In this document: positions 24,515 through 37,700 of the stretch, in pieces
Layout of the letters: every line of letters starts with the position of its first letter
Position numbering within the stretch: position 1 is the stretch's first letter
Assembly (NCBI RefSeq): GCF_016097555.1
Contig: NC_054712.1
Span: forward strand, 55,063,172 to 55,127,171
Origin: Gigantopelta aegis
Lineage: Eukaryota; Mollusca; Gastropoda; Neomphalida; Peltospiridae
Reading direction: 5' to 3'
Length of the DNA: 64,000 bases
Program-made: the position numbers and the translations under genes
Notes under the pieces: generated by a model
Databases searched by the model: none
What the model was told of the DNA's origin: nothing
What the model saw: only the letters and a program-made list of their open reading frames with translations

Positions 24515-25660
24515 GAAAAAAGACAAAACTGCAATTTGTAGACTGCTAAGTTTTTTGTTTCAAGCAATGCAAGACGTACATTATTCGAACTAAGTGTGAA
24601 TAACTGTTCTTTTTTATTAAGTGTCAACGTCTATGGGCATGCCAGCAACTAATTCATTAAATTAAACGTTGTATTCAGTAACCAATCGTGACAATCTAAT
24701 TAAAATTAGCTCCACTATTACATGTGGATCTAACAGCAGCCAGTTGGAGCTCATGTCCACCAATCAAAACCTTACTTGCAGAATCATGCCAGTGATTTAA
24801 AAATAATTTGAAAACATTCTGAATTATCCTGAGGGTATACGACATGTTTCGTGTTAATTACGAATATCTTAAAACATGTTTTATTTTATAAAATAAATAA
24901 TTTGTAATGTAAAACTGAAGACTGATAACCCATCCCGTACGTATTGGTATGGTTCGCTGTACTGCGGCCACTAAAATAGACTCGCCCGATATTTTTAGAA
25001 TTTATATGCTCCCAAATAACGTTATAAAAGGCAAAGTGTGATTGGTCAATATTTAAATTATTATTTACAGACGAAATGTTACCTGGACATTGGAGTCTAC
25101 GCAGTGTTGTTAGCAATCTGATTAAAATTAGTTCTACTGGTCTAAATAAGGCATTCGTAATTCACATGAAACATGTCGTATACCCTCAGGATAATTTGGA
25201 ATGTTTTCAAATTATTTTTAAATCACTGGCATGATTCTGCAAGTAAGGTTTTGATTGGTGGACATGAGCTCCAACTGGCTGCTGTTAGATCCACATGTAA
25301 TAGTGGAGCTAATTTTAATTAGATTGCAATCATGATATCCAATGTATTTTATTCAGTTGGAAAAAAAGAAGGCAAAACTACAATTTGTAGATTGCTAATT
25401 TTTTAGTATTAAGTAATGCAAGCAGTGAACATTTTATTTTTGAAAATCTTGATTAGCGATATTTCTAGTCAGTTAAGAATGAAATTAACAACTTTTGTTT
25501 AATGTTTTAAAATTGTGTAGTGATCTCTGAAACTTGTGTAGCAAATTGCAACGCGATACTAAACAAAATGTTCCCAGTTCTTTTGTATTAAGTGTCACAG
25601 TCTATGAATATGCTAACAACTAATTCATTAAATTAAACCTTGTGTTCAGTAACCAATGTA
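24515..25660. repeat. Direct duplication flanking the foldback element
   Basis: 24515-24688 and 25360-25659 share aaaactgcaatttgtag-type and caactaattcattaaattaa blocks. The right copy carries about 125 extra bases. Confidence 0.65.
24692..25326. mobile_element. Foldback element with ~183-bp inverted arms
   Basis: Left arm 24692-24875 and right arm 25144-25326 are reverse complements with few mismatches (ends caatctaattaaaattagct). The loop of about 270 bp holds another subterminal motif, caatctgattaaaattagtt, at 25115. Confidence 0.88.
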
Positions 25661-25967
25661 TTCACTTGGGGGGTCAAGTGTCCACTGCACCACCATCCTC
25701 ATCCACCCTTCCCACGCACACACTCACTTTCGATGCCTAGGCCTATGTTGTTTAAAAGATTTTAATATATATATTTATCCTATAACTTACCCATGATATC
25801 CATGTCATAAACCCATATAATAATTTACTTTATTAACCCGGTTAATAATGGTATGCAAATTTGCAAGGTCTCTAGGTAATGTGTTGCTGTGGATGGGTCA
25901 TTTGCTTACAAGCCAACAAGACCCGTGTACCTGAGCATAACGTTTTCAAAGATTTGTTTAAAATGCG

Positions 25968-26021
25968 TGACGTCAAACTAATCTGTGCTAATCGTGATGA
26001 CGTCATATTATCGATGGCGGC
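25968..26021 (+). promoter_or_regulatory. Twin CRE sites plus ATGGCGGC, possible SLC35C2 promoter
   Basis: Two perfect TGACGTCA palindromes (25968-25975 and 25998-26005) lie 30 bp apart and are followed by ATGGCGGC (26014-26021), a core like that of YY1 sites in TATA-less promoters. Coding starts 2.5 kb downstream, in an exon preceded by an acceptor, so a non-coding first exon here is plausible. Inference only. Confidence 0.35.
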
Positions 26022-26500
26022 GACTTTAGTACTGTGATTTACTAAAAAAGTAATTAGAATGTTATTTTAGAAGTGTTATAGGATAAATAGAATTCGCTAC
26101 ATATGTTTTTTAATATGTAAAATATCAACCTCGACAAATACCGATTAACATAGACTCGGTTGATATTTTCCATATTAAAAAATACTCGTGACGAATCCTC
26201 TATATATATTTTTTTTAATCTGCTTATATCAGTTTTCTCTTGACCTACTTGTATATTGCCAAAATTACACTGGCCCAACAATGTAGAGCTAGCTCTGGGT
26301 CAGCAGACAATTTTGCCAAATTATCTACTAAATGTCAAAAATTGCTTAAACCCAAATATTTTCTGACAAAATATCAATTATTTTATAAAATTATTTCGCC
26401 AAATCAAAATCAAATTCGCCAATTGTTTTTGAAATTCGCAATTGGCAAATTTGGCGAATGTTGAGCAATGTACAGTATCTAAAATACAGAAGATTTCCTA

Positions 26501-26989
26501 TAGAGCTGGGCAGTATTCGGTATATACCATTCAGTATCAGTATAGTGTCAATACCGATTTACCGTACCGAGCAAATCTAAAAATACTGAACATTTTGGTA
26601 TTGAAAAATAAGTATTTCCGCCATTAAGTAAAACACTAAAAATACACCTGACGACACAACATTACCCACAAAATGGCTGATAAGAAGAGCGCATAGGCAC
26701 AGTACTTCCAAAGAACTGACATATGTATATGCACTTTGTTTGAACAAAAGGTATTGGGTTCAAAAGCTTTACCTGTTAGAATACCTACCTATCCTAAACA
26801 AAAAAAATGGGTCGGATATAAACAAGGAAAAGGCTCTAACTTGGGCATTCGTTTAGAGGTAGGTATACATAAAATACTGCTTGATATGGGTATAGTTATC
26901 AGTACTATGTCAATACCGAATACCGTACCGAGGTAAATCACCCCACAATACCAATACCGAACTTGAAATTTCAATATCGCCCAGCTCTA
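26501..26989. mobile_element. hAT-like MITE, 489 bp
   Basis: Inverted ends tagagctgggc / gcccagctcta and the 8-bp flanks atttccta (26493-26500) and gtttccta (26990-26997), 7 of 8 identical. Interior has no frame longer than chance. Confidence 0.75.
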
Positions 26990-27741
26990 GTTTCCTAACT
27001 TTCACGGCACATAATTGTGATGTTCCTGTGATCAATTAAAAAAAAAAATTCATCTCTTGGATTCTAGCAGTGTGATAGATTAGGTTAGGAATTTTTATGT
27101 GTGCTTTTAGAGCAAGCTGTTGTAGTGCAAACCTGTCATGGTGTTGACTTGCCAACTCTTCCGTGCAAGACAAGAAAAGGGAGAGGGTTAGGGAGAAAGT
27201 GCGATCGCCTGCGCTGGGTCATTGCAATATGTTCCCGTAGGAATTTAGGAGCCAATTAGAAAGATTATGCATGAATTTCTTATGGTAATTTTGACACATA
27301 ATTTGGAGGGTTTCTCTGAAAAGAAAATATTGAGCTATTATTATATTTAAAGATTTAGCCCTGAGAGGGCTGTAGCGAGCAGTGCAATATGATGATCCTT
27401 CGTTGATTTATATACTTCTAGAAAAAATTCATGGTGCATGTGTTCCATAAGGTAATTGTTTTTTAAGAAATAATTTTTTTATCAATCTTAAACATTATGA
27501 GACAATTTTCACAAATATGATGTTTCCACACAAGTCACATATTCAACCATTTAAATTTTTTATAGTTGGTTTGAATCTAGTTTATTTGGTGCACAGAAGA
27601 ACGTTTCCAACAAATATATATTCTAATCATTTGTATAATTGAAAATCAATTGTTTGGAGCAAACAGATTATGGCATATTTATGTAATTAAATTATGATGT
27701 TAATACATGTACTACCAAATGGCACCGTTAATACATGTCAT

Positions 27742-27986
27742 TGTTTCTGCCAGAAAGAAATTTTTGGGTATGGCGCTATGGAATTGAATGCAACCACAGT
27801 CAATGCGGGGGTATGGGTGGCCTACCCCAGAAAGAAAATGGGTTAACGTTAGGGTTAGGGTTAAGAAAATCGTACAGTAATGATAAGCCTAAGAGTAATT
27901 AATTTTGTCAAAAGGTTACATTAAAAAAAAAATCTGAAAAATATTTGGGTATGGCACCATACATGTTTTACCCGCTGGCAGAAACA
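27742..27986. mobile_element. TTTCTGCCAG MITE, copy 1
   Basis: Ends tgtttctgccag / ctggcagaaaca. Interior includes gttagggttagggttaag. Confidence 0.8.
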
Positions 27987-28099
27987 TAGACATATGGTTT
28001 CAAGTAATGAGTGCATGGCCGTACCAATATGAAAAGAGCTAAAGGACAGCAAAGAAGAAACCAGATAACAATAACATAGTCTCTTTTGTTTCCAACAGG

Positions 28100-28379
28100 C
28101 ACACGACGTAGCCCAGTGATAAAGCGCTCGCTTGATGTGCGGTCGGTTTGGGATCAATCCCCGTCAGTGGGTTCATTGGGCTATTTCTCATTCCAGCCAG
28201 TGCACCACGACTGGTACATCAAAGGCCGTGGTATGTGCTATTCTACCAGTCGATGGGATGGTGCATATAAAAGATCCCTTGCTACTAATCGAAAAGAGTA
28301 GTCCATGAAGTGGTGACAGCAGGTTTCCTCCCTCAATATCTGTGTGGTCCTTAACCATATGTCTGACACCATATTACTT
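28100..28379 (+). mobile_element. SINE, head H1, 3'-truncated, upstream of SLC35C2
   Basis: Head gacgtagcccagtgataaag and full core. It stops after gacaccatatt. Possible target duplication tttccaacagg / tttccaactgg (28089-28099 and 28380-28390). Confidence 0.85.
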
Positions 28380-28526
28380 TTTCCAACTGGACAAAAAAGA
28401 ATTTATTTTCTGATGGGTATTGATAACTATCTATCTCCTCTATCTCAACACTAGATATGGCCTGGCACTAACAAATATTGAGCTACATGTATCGTATTTT
28501 ATTCATGCTTTAAATTTGCATTACAG

Positions 28527-28739
28527 GTCTTAGTGGTAACCATGGGAACGAAGATTCTAGAGGGTTCTTCTCATGTGCTGGACGACATTGAGGACACAAT
28601 CAAGGAAGATGCCAAACTTGTCAAGAAGTCAATATGTTCGTTGGCGTTCTTTGCATCATCAATCAAGTTGCTTGGGCTTGTTCTTTTCTACTACACATTC
28701 TCAATCGGCTTGACATTCTACAACAAGAAAGTCTTTAAG
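28527..28739 (+). CDS. SLC35C2: SLC35C2 exon with start codon (coding from 28542)
   Basis: An acceptor (ttacag) ends at 28526, so a non-coding upstream exon is expected. The start chosen is ATG 28542-28544 in a strong Kozak setting (aaccATGG). It codes for residues 1-66. Residues about 1-40 are charged and amphipathic, and the first membrane helix begins near LLGLVLFYY. The donor is aag|gtggac at 28740, phase 0. Reading through the donor soon meets a stop, and the join to the next exon restores the family motif FYNKxxxKxFxFP, which fixes the boundary. Confidence 0.92.
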
Positions 28740-31700
28740 GTGGACACCTATTTCATTACTTTCTTCTTAATGGATATCAGATAATTTATGTTTAAATGTA
28801 AGTGTTTTCTTTTCAATGTATGCTAAGAATCAGTCTTCATCTGGAAAGGCAAGTGATGACTCATTCTCCCCTCCACACTCGTCTGGAAAGTTTTAGAAGA
28901 GCTGCAAATTGTTCACCTTGCAATAAAAATGTCGATGAATTTCATTTGCAACTTCATGTGATTGCTTGTCTGCCATCATTTAAGCTCGCCTTGAGTTTGC
29001 TGATGGCGAAGATTAAAGGAGTGAGATTTAGCTAGTAGTATCAAGTGCATTCTTCTGAAGTTTATTGGCTTTTGGCCATCCCAACTAATGCACCATGATT
29101 GTTGCATCAAAGGCTGTGGTATGTACTGTCTTTCAGTGGGGGAAATCAAGTTTTGCATAACTAATTTTTCATTTATGCATTAAATTTTGGACATCAAATA
29201 CATGGTCATCATGGGTTACACAAAACCGAAATAGGTTACCTGAATTTGATTTTGCTTCTGATGCCATATAACCGTAAGTAAAATGTGTTGTGTGTGTCAT
29301 TAAATAAAACAGTTCTTTCTTGACTTTGCTTAGTTCTTAAATGGTATACAGAAATTTTCAAATTCATAGGCATGGAAAATGCATATATAAAATATTTTTT
29401 ACATATCCACCTTATTATTATTTATATTGATTACTCTTCTCGTCAGTTCCAAATTCCCATTAATGGGCCTGTTGCTAATTTGTCTTTTAGAATGTAGAGA
29501 AAAGCACATGTATCATCAGGGTTTCTAGAATATGGTAGCCTGATGCCCAGGACTAGTACTTTTTACTGTCTGACAAGTAAATACTTTTGCTAGTGCCAAG
29601 TGTTTTTACTGTCTGACAAGTAAATATGTTTACTAGTGCCAAGTGTTTTTACTGTCTGACAAGTAAATATGTTTGCCAGTGCCAAGTGTTTTTACTGTCT
29701 GACAAGTAAATACGTTTGCTAGTGCCAAGTGTTTTTACTGTCTGACAAGTAAATATGTTTACTAGTGCCAAGTGTTTTTACTGTCTGACAAGTAAATACA
29801 TTTACTGGAAAAGACTGATGACTAGTGAAAAACTAAATCACAGGGGTTCTAGAATACTGATGCCAGCAGTTTTTTGTTTCTAGTCACTAAAGAATTACTT
29901 TGGGTGAGCCCGATGGCAAGTAATAAAATGTTCATTTTGAAAATCACTGATCTCATAACAAGTGGGTTTTTAAATTCTATCAAGTTTGTTAAAGTTTGTT
30001 TTGTTTAATGACACCACTAGATCACATTGATTAATTAATCATCGGCTATTGGATGTCAAACATTTGGTAATTCTGACACTTACTCATCAGAGGAAACCCG
30101 CTACATTTTTCCTAATGCAACAAGGGATCTTTTATATGCACCTTCCCACAGACAGGAAAGCACATACCACATCCTTTGACCAGTTTGTGGTGCACTGGTT
30201 GTAATGAGAAAACCCCCAATCAGTTTAATGGTTCGATCCTGCGACACAAGCGAGCACTTAACCGACTGAGCTAAATCCTGCCACTGTAAAATTCTATAAG
30301 CCCTAAATTATGATCACAAACCAACCACAACGTTTTATTCAATTTGATGGTTTGTTAAAGAAACATTTTTTTTCTTAAGTTTCTTTATATTGATTTTTTT
30401 TTCCAGGTGTTCAAGTTTCCTCTCTCAGTGACGGTAACACACCTTGTGGTCAAGTTTATGTTTGCAACTGTGGTGCGATGTCTTCTTGAATGTAAAACCA
30501 AAGAGTCTCGAATTACTCTAGGCTGGGGCATGTATTTCAAACGTGTTGCACCTACAGGTTAGCATAATTTAGCATGTTAGCAGATCTGCCTAGATACCCT
30601 TCAAAACCAAACTCTTAAGTAATCTGGAATTTTGTATGGACCCTTTTTAAATTTCAATACAGAATAGAATTCTCCAAACCAGATACCCCTTACAAACAGA
30701 CCTTTTACTTGGTCTTGTAAGTGTCCAGTTTAAAGGGTTTACACAATACTTGAATCCACAAACAACTATTTTGGGTGGTGATGGAAATGTTATGTTAATT
30801 AAGTATTTTTACATGCAGTTGCCATTTTAGTTATTGTACCAAGATGTTTTAGGGTTAATAAGGCCATAATAAAATAGCTCCTAGATTTTCTTCCTGCCTG
30901 CCCTGAGGATAAATTCCCATCCCCATTTTTGTCATTGGTCCCCTCCAAAAAATCACTTGATATGCAGTATATAAAATATAAAATAAAAAATAAAATTACT
31001 CCTTCCACTCCATTAAAAAAAAATTTGTTTGAAAATTTATTATTTATTTTATCATGGCTTAATGTTACTGGGTTCACCCATATTCATGAATATACTATTA
31101 TAACATTTAATAACATCAGGGGTAGATTATGCTTTAGGTAAAGGGGGTAGGGGTCCGAAACAATATGTAAATGTTTATAATTTGAAATTGTGAATTTTAC
31201 GTGGACATCAATTTAGATCTACATGGTGGGTTTTATTTTTTTTTAGCTGGGGGAGGGTTCCATGCAACTGGAAAACCCCCCATAATCTGCCCCTTTCCAT
31301 ACATTTTGTTAACAGCCATCCCACAATTAATAATGGATCAAACAGCAGTTGGTGGCATAGTGGTTAGATCATTGACTTTAAGGTGCTCATATGTGCCGAG
31401 TTTGTAGCCCAGTATTGGCATCAACCCAAAGTTGGTGCACTGATTAGTAGGGAATTGAGTCAGGTCATCACAAGTTGCACACCACCAATCATGTTTGCAG
31501 GCATTTAGGTACAATTTGTAGATGAATTCAGTAAAATATACTAAAATGTTGAAAGAACCATATGACTGCTGTTCTAGGAAGTAAAGTTGCTCTGTAAATA
31601 CAATGCAAAAAAAAATCAGTATAGGTTGACCATAAAATGTTTGCGTTCTCCAACCCTAAGCCCATTTCAACCTCTGTCCTGGACAGACAGCCCAGTTAGT

Positions 31701-34700
31701 CGAATTGTGTGTACGATGATAGTGCTTGAACTGTACTGAATATGAGTACTGGACAGACAGCCCAGTTAGTCGAATTGTGTGTAGGATGATAGTGCTTGAA
31801 CTGTACTGAATATGAGTACTGGACAGACAGCCCAGTTAGTCGAATTGTGTGTACGATGATAGTGCTTGAACTGTACTGAATATGAGTACTGGACAGACAG
31901 CCCAGTTAGTCGAATTGTGTGTACGATGATAGTGCTTGAACTGTACTGAATATGAGTACTGGACAGACAGCCCAGTTAGTCGAATTGTGTGTACGATGAT
32001 AGTGCTTGAACTGTACTGAATATGAGTACTGGACAGACAGCCCAGTTAGTCGAATTGTGTGTAGGATGATAGTGCTTGAACTGTACTGAATATGAGTACT
32101 GGACAGACAGCCCAGTTAGTCGAATTGTGTGTAGGATGATAGTGCTTGAAGTGTACTGAATATGAGTACTGGACAGACAGCCCAGTTAGTCGAATTGTGT
32201 GTAGGATGATAGTGCTTGAACTGTACTGAATATGAGTCCTGGACAGACAGCCCAGTTAGTCGAATTGTGTGTAGGATGATAGTGCTTGAACTGTACTGAA
32301 TATGAGTACTGGACAGACAGCCCAGTTAGTCGAATTGTGTGTACGATGATAGTGCTTGAACTGTACTGAATATGAGTACTGGACAGACAGCCCAGTTAGT
32401 CGAATTGTGTGTACGATGATAGTGCTTGAACTGTACTGAATATGAGTACTGGACAGACAGCCCAGTTAGTCGAATTGTGTGTACGATGATAGTGCTTGAA
32501 CTGTACTGAATATGAGTACTGGACAGACAGCCCAGTTAGTCGAATTGTGTGTACGATGATAGTGCTTGAACTGTACTGAATATGAGTCCTGGACAGACAG
32601 CCCAGTTAGTCGAATTGTGTGTACGATGATAGTGCTTGAACTGTACTGAATATGAGTCCTGGACAGACAGCCCAGTTAGTCGAATTGTGTGTAGGATGAT
32701 AGTGCTTGAACTGTACTGAATATGAGTACTGGACAGACAGCCCAGTTAGTCGAATTGTGTGTACGATGATAGTGCTTGAACTGTACTGAATATGAGTACT
32801 GGACAGACAGCCCAGTTAGTCGAATTGTGTGTACGATGATAGTGCTTGAACTGTACTGAATATGAGTACTGGACAGACAGCCCAGTTAGTCGAATTGTGT
32901 GTACGATGATAGTGCTTGAACTGTACTGAATATGAGTACTGGACAGACAGCCCAGTTAGTCGAATTGTGTGTAGGATGATAGTGCTTGAACTGTACTGAA
33001 TATGAGTACTGGACAGACAGCCCAGTTAGTCGAATTGTGTGTAGGATGATAGTGCTTGAACTGTACTGAATATGAGTACTGGACAGACAGCCCAGTTAGT
33101 CGAATTGTGTGTAGGATGATAGTGCTTGAACTGTACTGAATATGAGTACTGGACAGACAGCCCAGTTAGTCGAATTGTGTGTAGGATGATAGTGCTTGAA
33201 CTGTACTGAATATGAGTACAAAGAAATAAATGAAATTGAATAAACGTTTTAATTTTGCTTGTTTTTGTTTTGTCATTACAGATTATTATTATTATTTTCT
33301 GTTCTATTTTTAGGAGTTGTAAGTGCGCTCGACATTGGTCTTTCAAACTGGAGTTTAGAATTTATTACTATTTCATTGTAAGTATGTCTACATTTCTGCT
33401 ACTTCTCACTTCTACACTGTGTAATAGTAATTTATGTTTTTAATCTTTTGTTCATAAATTAAATAAATAATAATTGATATGTTTAATTGCTAATTTTAAT
33501 ACATTAGAAAGTTTTTAATGTTATTTCAATCATAACATGTTATTTCTTACGATAAGTTATGTAAAATTGTCCATGTATCTTTTGTAATTACTTTACAATA
33601 TCTTTATGTACGTTATTTTTTCAAAAAAATTCTTTATGTTGTTTTTCAGATACACAATGTCAAAATCGACTGCCATACTATTTATTTTGTTGTTTTCCTT
33701 GCTGTTCAAGTTGGAACAATTAGTAAGTTTGTTATAAGATATATTTTATAGGATTGCTCATAATGAATTACTTTTTTGTGGGTTTTGTTGGGAGGGTTTG
33801 TTTTGCTATATTTTTCCATTAGCAGGAAGGCATTTTTTAAATGGACTTTTCCACAGACAAGACAAGACAAGACATACCACAGTGTTTGATATACCAGTCA
33901 TGGGTCACTGGTTGGGGTTGGGAAAACCCAATCAAAGAATGGGTGCACCGAAGGGATTTGATCCTTCGATCCAAGCTCTTGCAGCGAACTCTCTACTGAC
34001 TGAGCTAGATTCCATCCCAATAAATACAGATTTAAAAACATTCTGTTATATGCTGAAAGGAGTTACCTAAAATGCTTTTTACTGACATATAGTGGTTATT
34101 CAGTGTGACCTTATTTATAAAATGTTTGCCTATACATATACAGACTTTCACATACATTGTTTTCGCTTCCTATTTATTGCACAAGTTTATTTTGCACAAG
34201 AATATATACCACGAGACCACATAGCAGTCAAGATGTATGTTCTTTTGCAAAATAAACAAGTGCAATAAATAGGAAGCAAAAACAACATATGTGAAGTTCG
34301 GTTATTTATTACTACCTTCTTTTATGGTTTACAAAAACAGTTTTTAATTTAACGTCATAACAATCAGAACTCCTTTCATGGATTTACTTAACGTTAAGAA
34401 TCATACTCTGCGGCAGTCTTGTGTAACGTTTAAAATATGATGTGACATAATTTGTATATCATATATGACGTCAGTAAATAAAAGGCACTAACTGTAGTAA
34501 AAATAAAAAGGGAATTCCCCATTTAAAAGTTGCGGTCCATGGGAGAGGGACGTAGCTTAGTGGTACTGCACTCACCTGATGCATGGTCGATCTAGGATCA
34601 ATTCTCATCAGTGGGCCATTTGGGCTATTTCTCGATACAAAATAAATTTATCACACGGTTTTAAAATGTCTTTATCACTATAGATAGATTGAACAGGTAT

Positions 34701-37700
34701 TTAAAAAATATATTTATTTTTCTGCTTTCAGAGATGCAGCTTGTTGTTTATAGTTGTGTTTATATCGGGAGGACTGTTTATGTTCACGTATCACGCCACA
34801 GCGTTCGACACAGAGGGATTCATACTAGTCATGGTAGCATCATTTCTATCAGGTCTTCGATGGACTCTTGCTCAAATTGTCACACAGAAAAATGAAATAG
34901 GTATGTAACAAGATGCCATTCATGCACAATACGTGAAAATCTAAATTTACTTTCAAATGATTCTTTCATGTAGTGTTTTAGCTGTTATCATATAACATTG
35001 CCAGAGACAAATAAATGTGGATTTGGCAAATATATTTTATCATAAATTAACTAAAATTGTAAAATTTGCTGCTAAAAGTGATGAACACACAGTTACTAAT
35101 TTGTGTTAAATAGTGTTTTAAATACAGTTGAATCCCATTGGCTCAAACCCCGTAGGTGCTCGAGAAAGTGTTTGACCCATCGGATAGTTCGACCTAACCA
35201 TTCTGTCAACATTGTGTACGTATAACTCGGGACTTTGTTTTTGGTTCGAGTGACACAGTGTAACAAGATTCTACTGTAGTTTTTATAGTTTTGAGAAATG
35301 CTGTTTTCTCTCTGTGGATTTTTTTTAAATTGTTTCTGATTTGGTTTATGATGAAACTGTAATTTTCCATTTGTTCAGGTCTGCATAATCCTCTGGATAT
35401 GATGTATCATGTTCAACCATGGATGATTCTGGGCCTTCTTCCATTGTCTGCAGTAATGGAAGGTAATCATCACCATGACAACAATCCCATAACACCTCCT
35501 GGCATCCTAAAACCATACATCCAAAAATTAAGATCATTAAAAAGGTGTTTTCTTCCGTCTGTTTTATTAGGGTGTTTGTCAGTTTTGTTGGTAGCATTAG
35601 GAATTTTTAAAAAGAATATATTTAGGGATGTGCTTTTTCATCCTTTTGTCTGATTTCAGCTTTTTTGTGTCAAATTATTTTCACAAAGTAGATTGGATTT
35701 GATCAAAAATGCTATAAATAAATATACCCGTACTCAAGTATTGTTAGAGGTTTCAGCCTTTTAAGATCATTTCAGCTTTTATTTTTAAATGAAAACTCTT
35801 TCTAATCTGTCTTTTTATTTATCTCTTTGTGTCTCCACCTCTGTCTAAATATCCATCTGTCCATTTCCCCCTAGCCTTCCATCCATATGTTTGTCACAAC
35901 CAGGTATGACCAAGGGATGATTTAGTTACTACTTGAACTTCTCAACAAAAATAACAACAACCCAGTTAGAGTTAATATAAATATATTAAAATAAAATAAA
36001 CAAAAACAGGTTTAACAAAGCTTCATGGTACCAAATTACAAAGTTATGTTCCCCTTTTAAATTGACAATTCTACAACATTAATTTCAACCTTTCACAATC
36101 AAAAATAAATAGTTAATTAAATTCAAACAATGCTCTTATTCAGCGTTCACTGTGTTTAAAACTAACAACTGTCAAAAGTTCACTATACATCCCAAGTGTC
36201 CTTCAAATGCTCATGTTGACTTCATGGTCACAAATCTGTTCCACTATTCCATTTTCCATGTTTCTCCAAATCAACGACAGTTCCTGTCTCAAACTGCAAA
36301 ATCACTAATGGCTGTGACGTCTGTTCGTCTCCCGAACTCGTCTACCTCTCATGGCTATGGCAACCATTTCAGCCTCAAAACCACCAACAAACAAAACTAA
36401 AACCTACAAGAAAATTGGGTCGACAGACAAATATTGTGTTCAATGACACGACCCCTAAATCAACTGTCGGCGACAGTTCTGCAAATGTGCACACATAAAA
36501 TAAATTAATTTCATAACCAATAGTGGAATCTCGGAACATAAATTGTGAACCACTATCCTAACACAAGTTCTTAAAATACCTCATTATGAACATTTGATAC
36601 CTGCAATATTTTCTATATATGTTGTAAAACTTTTAAATACACGCTAATTAAATCCATAATATTTAACTACATAATATTCAACTATTACCTAATTATATAC
36701 AACTGGTTTCTTAACTACACCATACAAATGCTCAAAGTGGCGCAATTTTGATTAAATGCTATTTAAAATATTGTGCCAAATAAAACAATGTACAAAAATC
36801 AGTACTCGCCCCAGCTGTCCATGCCAAATCCTACATATCTCGACCACGTTGTCATAACTTTCCAACACGTGCAAAGCCTGTAGCTATCTGGGTCCAACTA
36901 ACTGAATAATGCGACCCGCACTGGTTTTGTCACAGCAGCCAGCAATGGAAAATTCCATGCACGGATTACACGTGCGGCCCTAAACATCAAACTAAACAGC
37001 AGGGTATTTTATACTGAGCAGAAAAAGTAACGCACCACTATGAGTAAAACATATATACAAATATACACAAGTAAATCGACTTGTGACATTTCCTATCCTC
37101 TAAGGAAAAGTGCAAAGCACTTTCTTAATTTCACCATATCCAAACATATTTACAATCTACTTTAAAAATCTGCACCTGCATTTTTCTGATCCCTTGATGG
37201 CAACAATTTTGTACCTGTAAGGTTGAAGAATCAATGCTCACCGCATCAGTCTTGCATTTGCCATCTTCGATCTGCTAAGATAAACCAATGGTTGAAGATC
37301 TGTTTCAATTACAAACTCACTACCATAACGATACCTCTCAGACTTCTGGACAGCCCAAACTAGAGCTAGACACTCTTTCTTAATGGTAGCATAGTTAAGC
37401 TCAGCCTTTCTGAACTTTCTACTGGCATACGCCACTGGCATTTTCATACCTTCTTCCATCTGCAACAGAATTGCCCCTACTCCTTTTTCTGAGGCATCCA
37501 TTTGTAGAATAAATTGCTCTTCCACATTTGGCAATTTCAAAATTGGAGAATTTACCAGAGCATTCTTTAAACTACTAAATGCTCTCTCTTGTGCATCTCC
37601 CCACTGTACCTTATTAGGTTTTCCCTTCTTGGTTAAATCCGTAAGAGTTACGAATTTACGGTAAAACCCAACTAGTCCTAGAAATGACTTTACCTGTTTC

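Noticed and set aside
27860..27880. Interstitial telomere
   Set aside because: Only two to three TTAGGG units, and they are part of a MITE family seen again at 49020.
31681..33218. CRISPR-like regular array
   Set aside because: Units are contiguous 70-bp tandem copies without unique spacers, and the genome is eukaryotic.
33026..33346. 106-codon minus-strand frame
   Set aside because: Runs through the last units of the 70-bp array and exon 3 on the wrong strand.
35399..35653. 84-codon frame extending exon 6
   Set aside because: Beyond 35462 it is intron read-through. The splice join to exon 7 restores the conserved family sequence.
36152..36400. 82-codon frame, repeated at 42186-42542
   Set aside because: Both lie in the LTRs of the retrotransposon.
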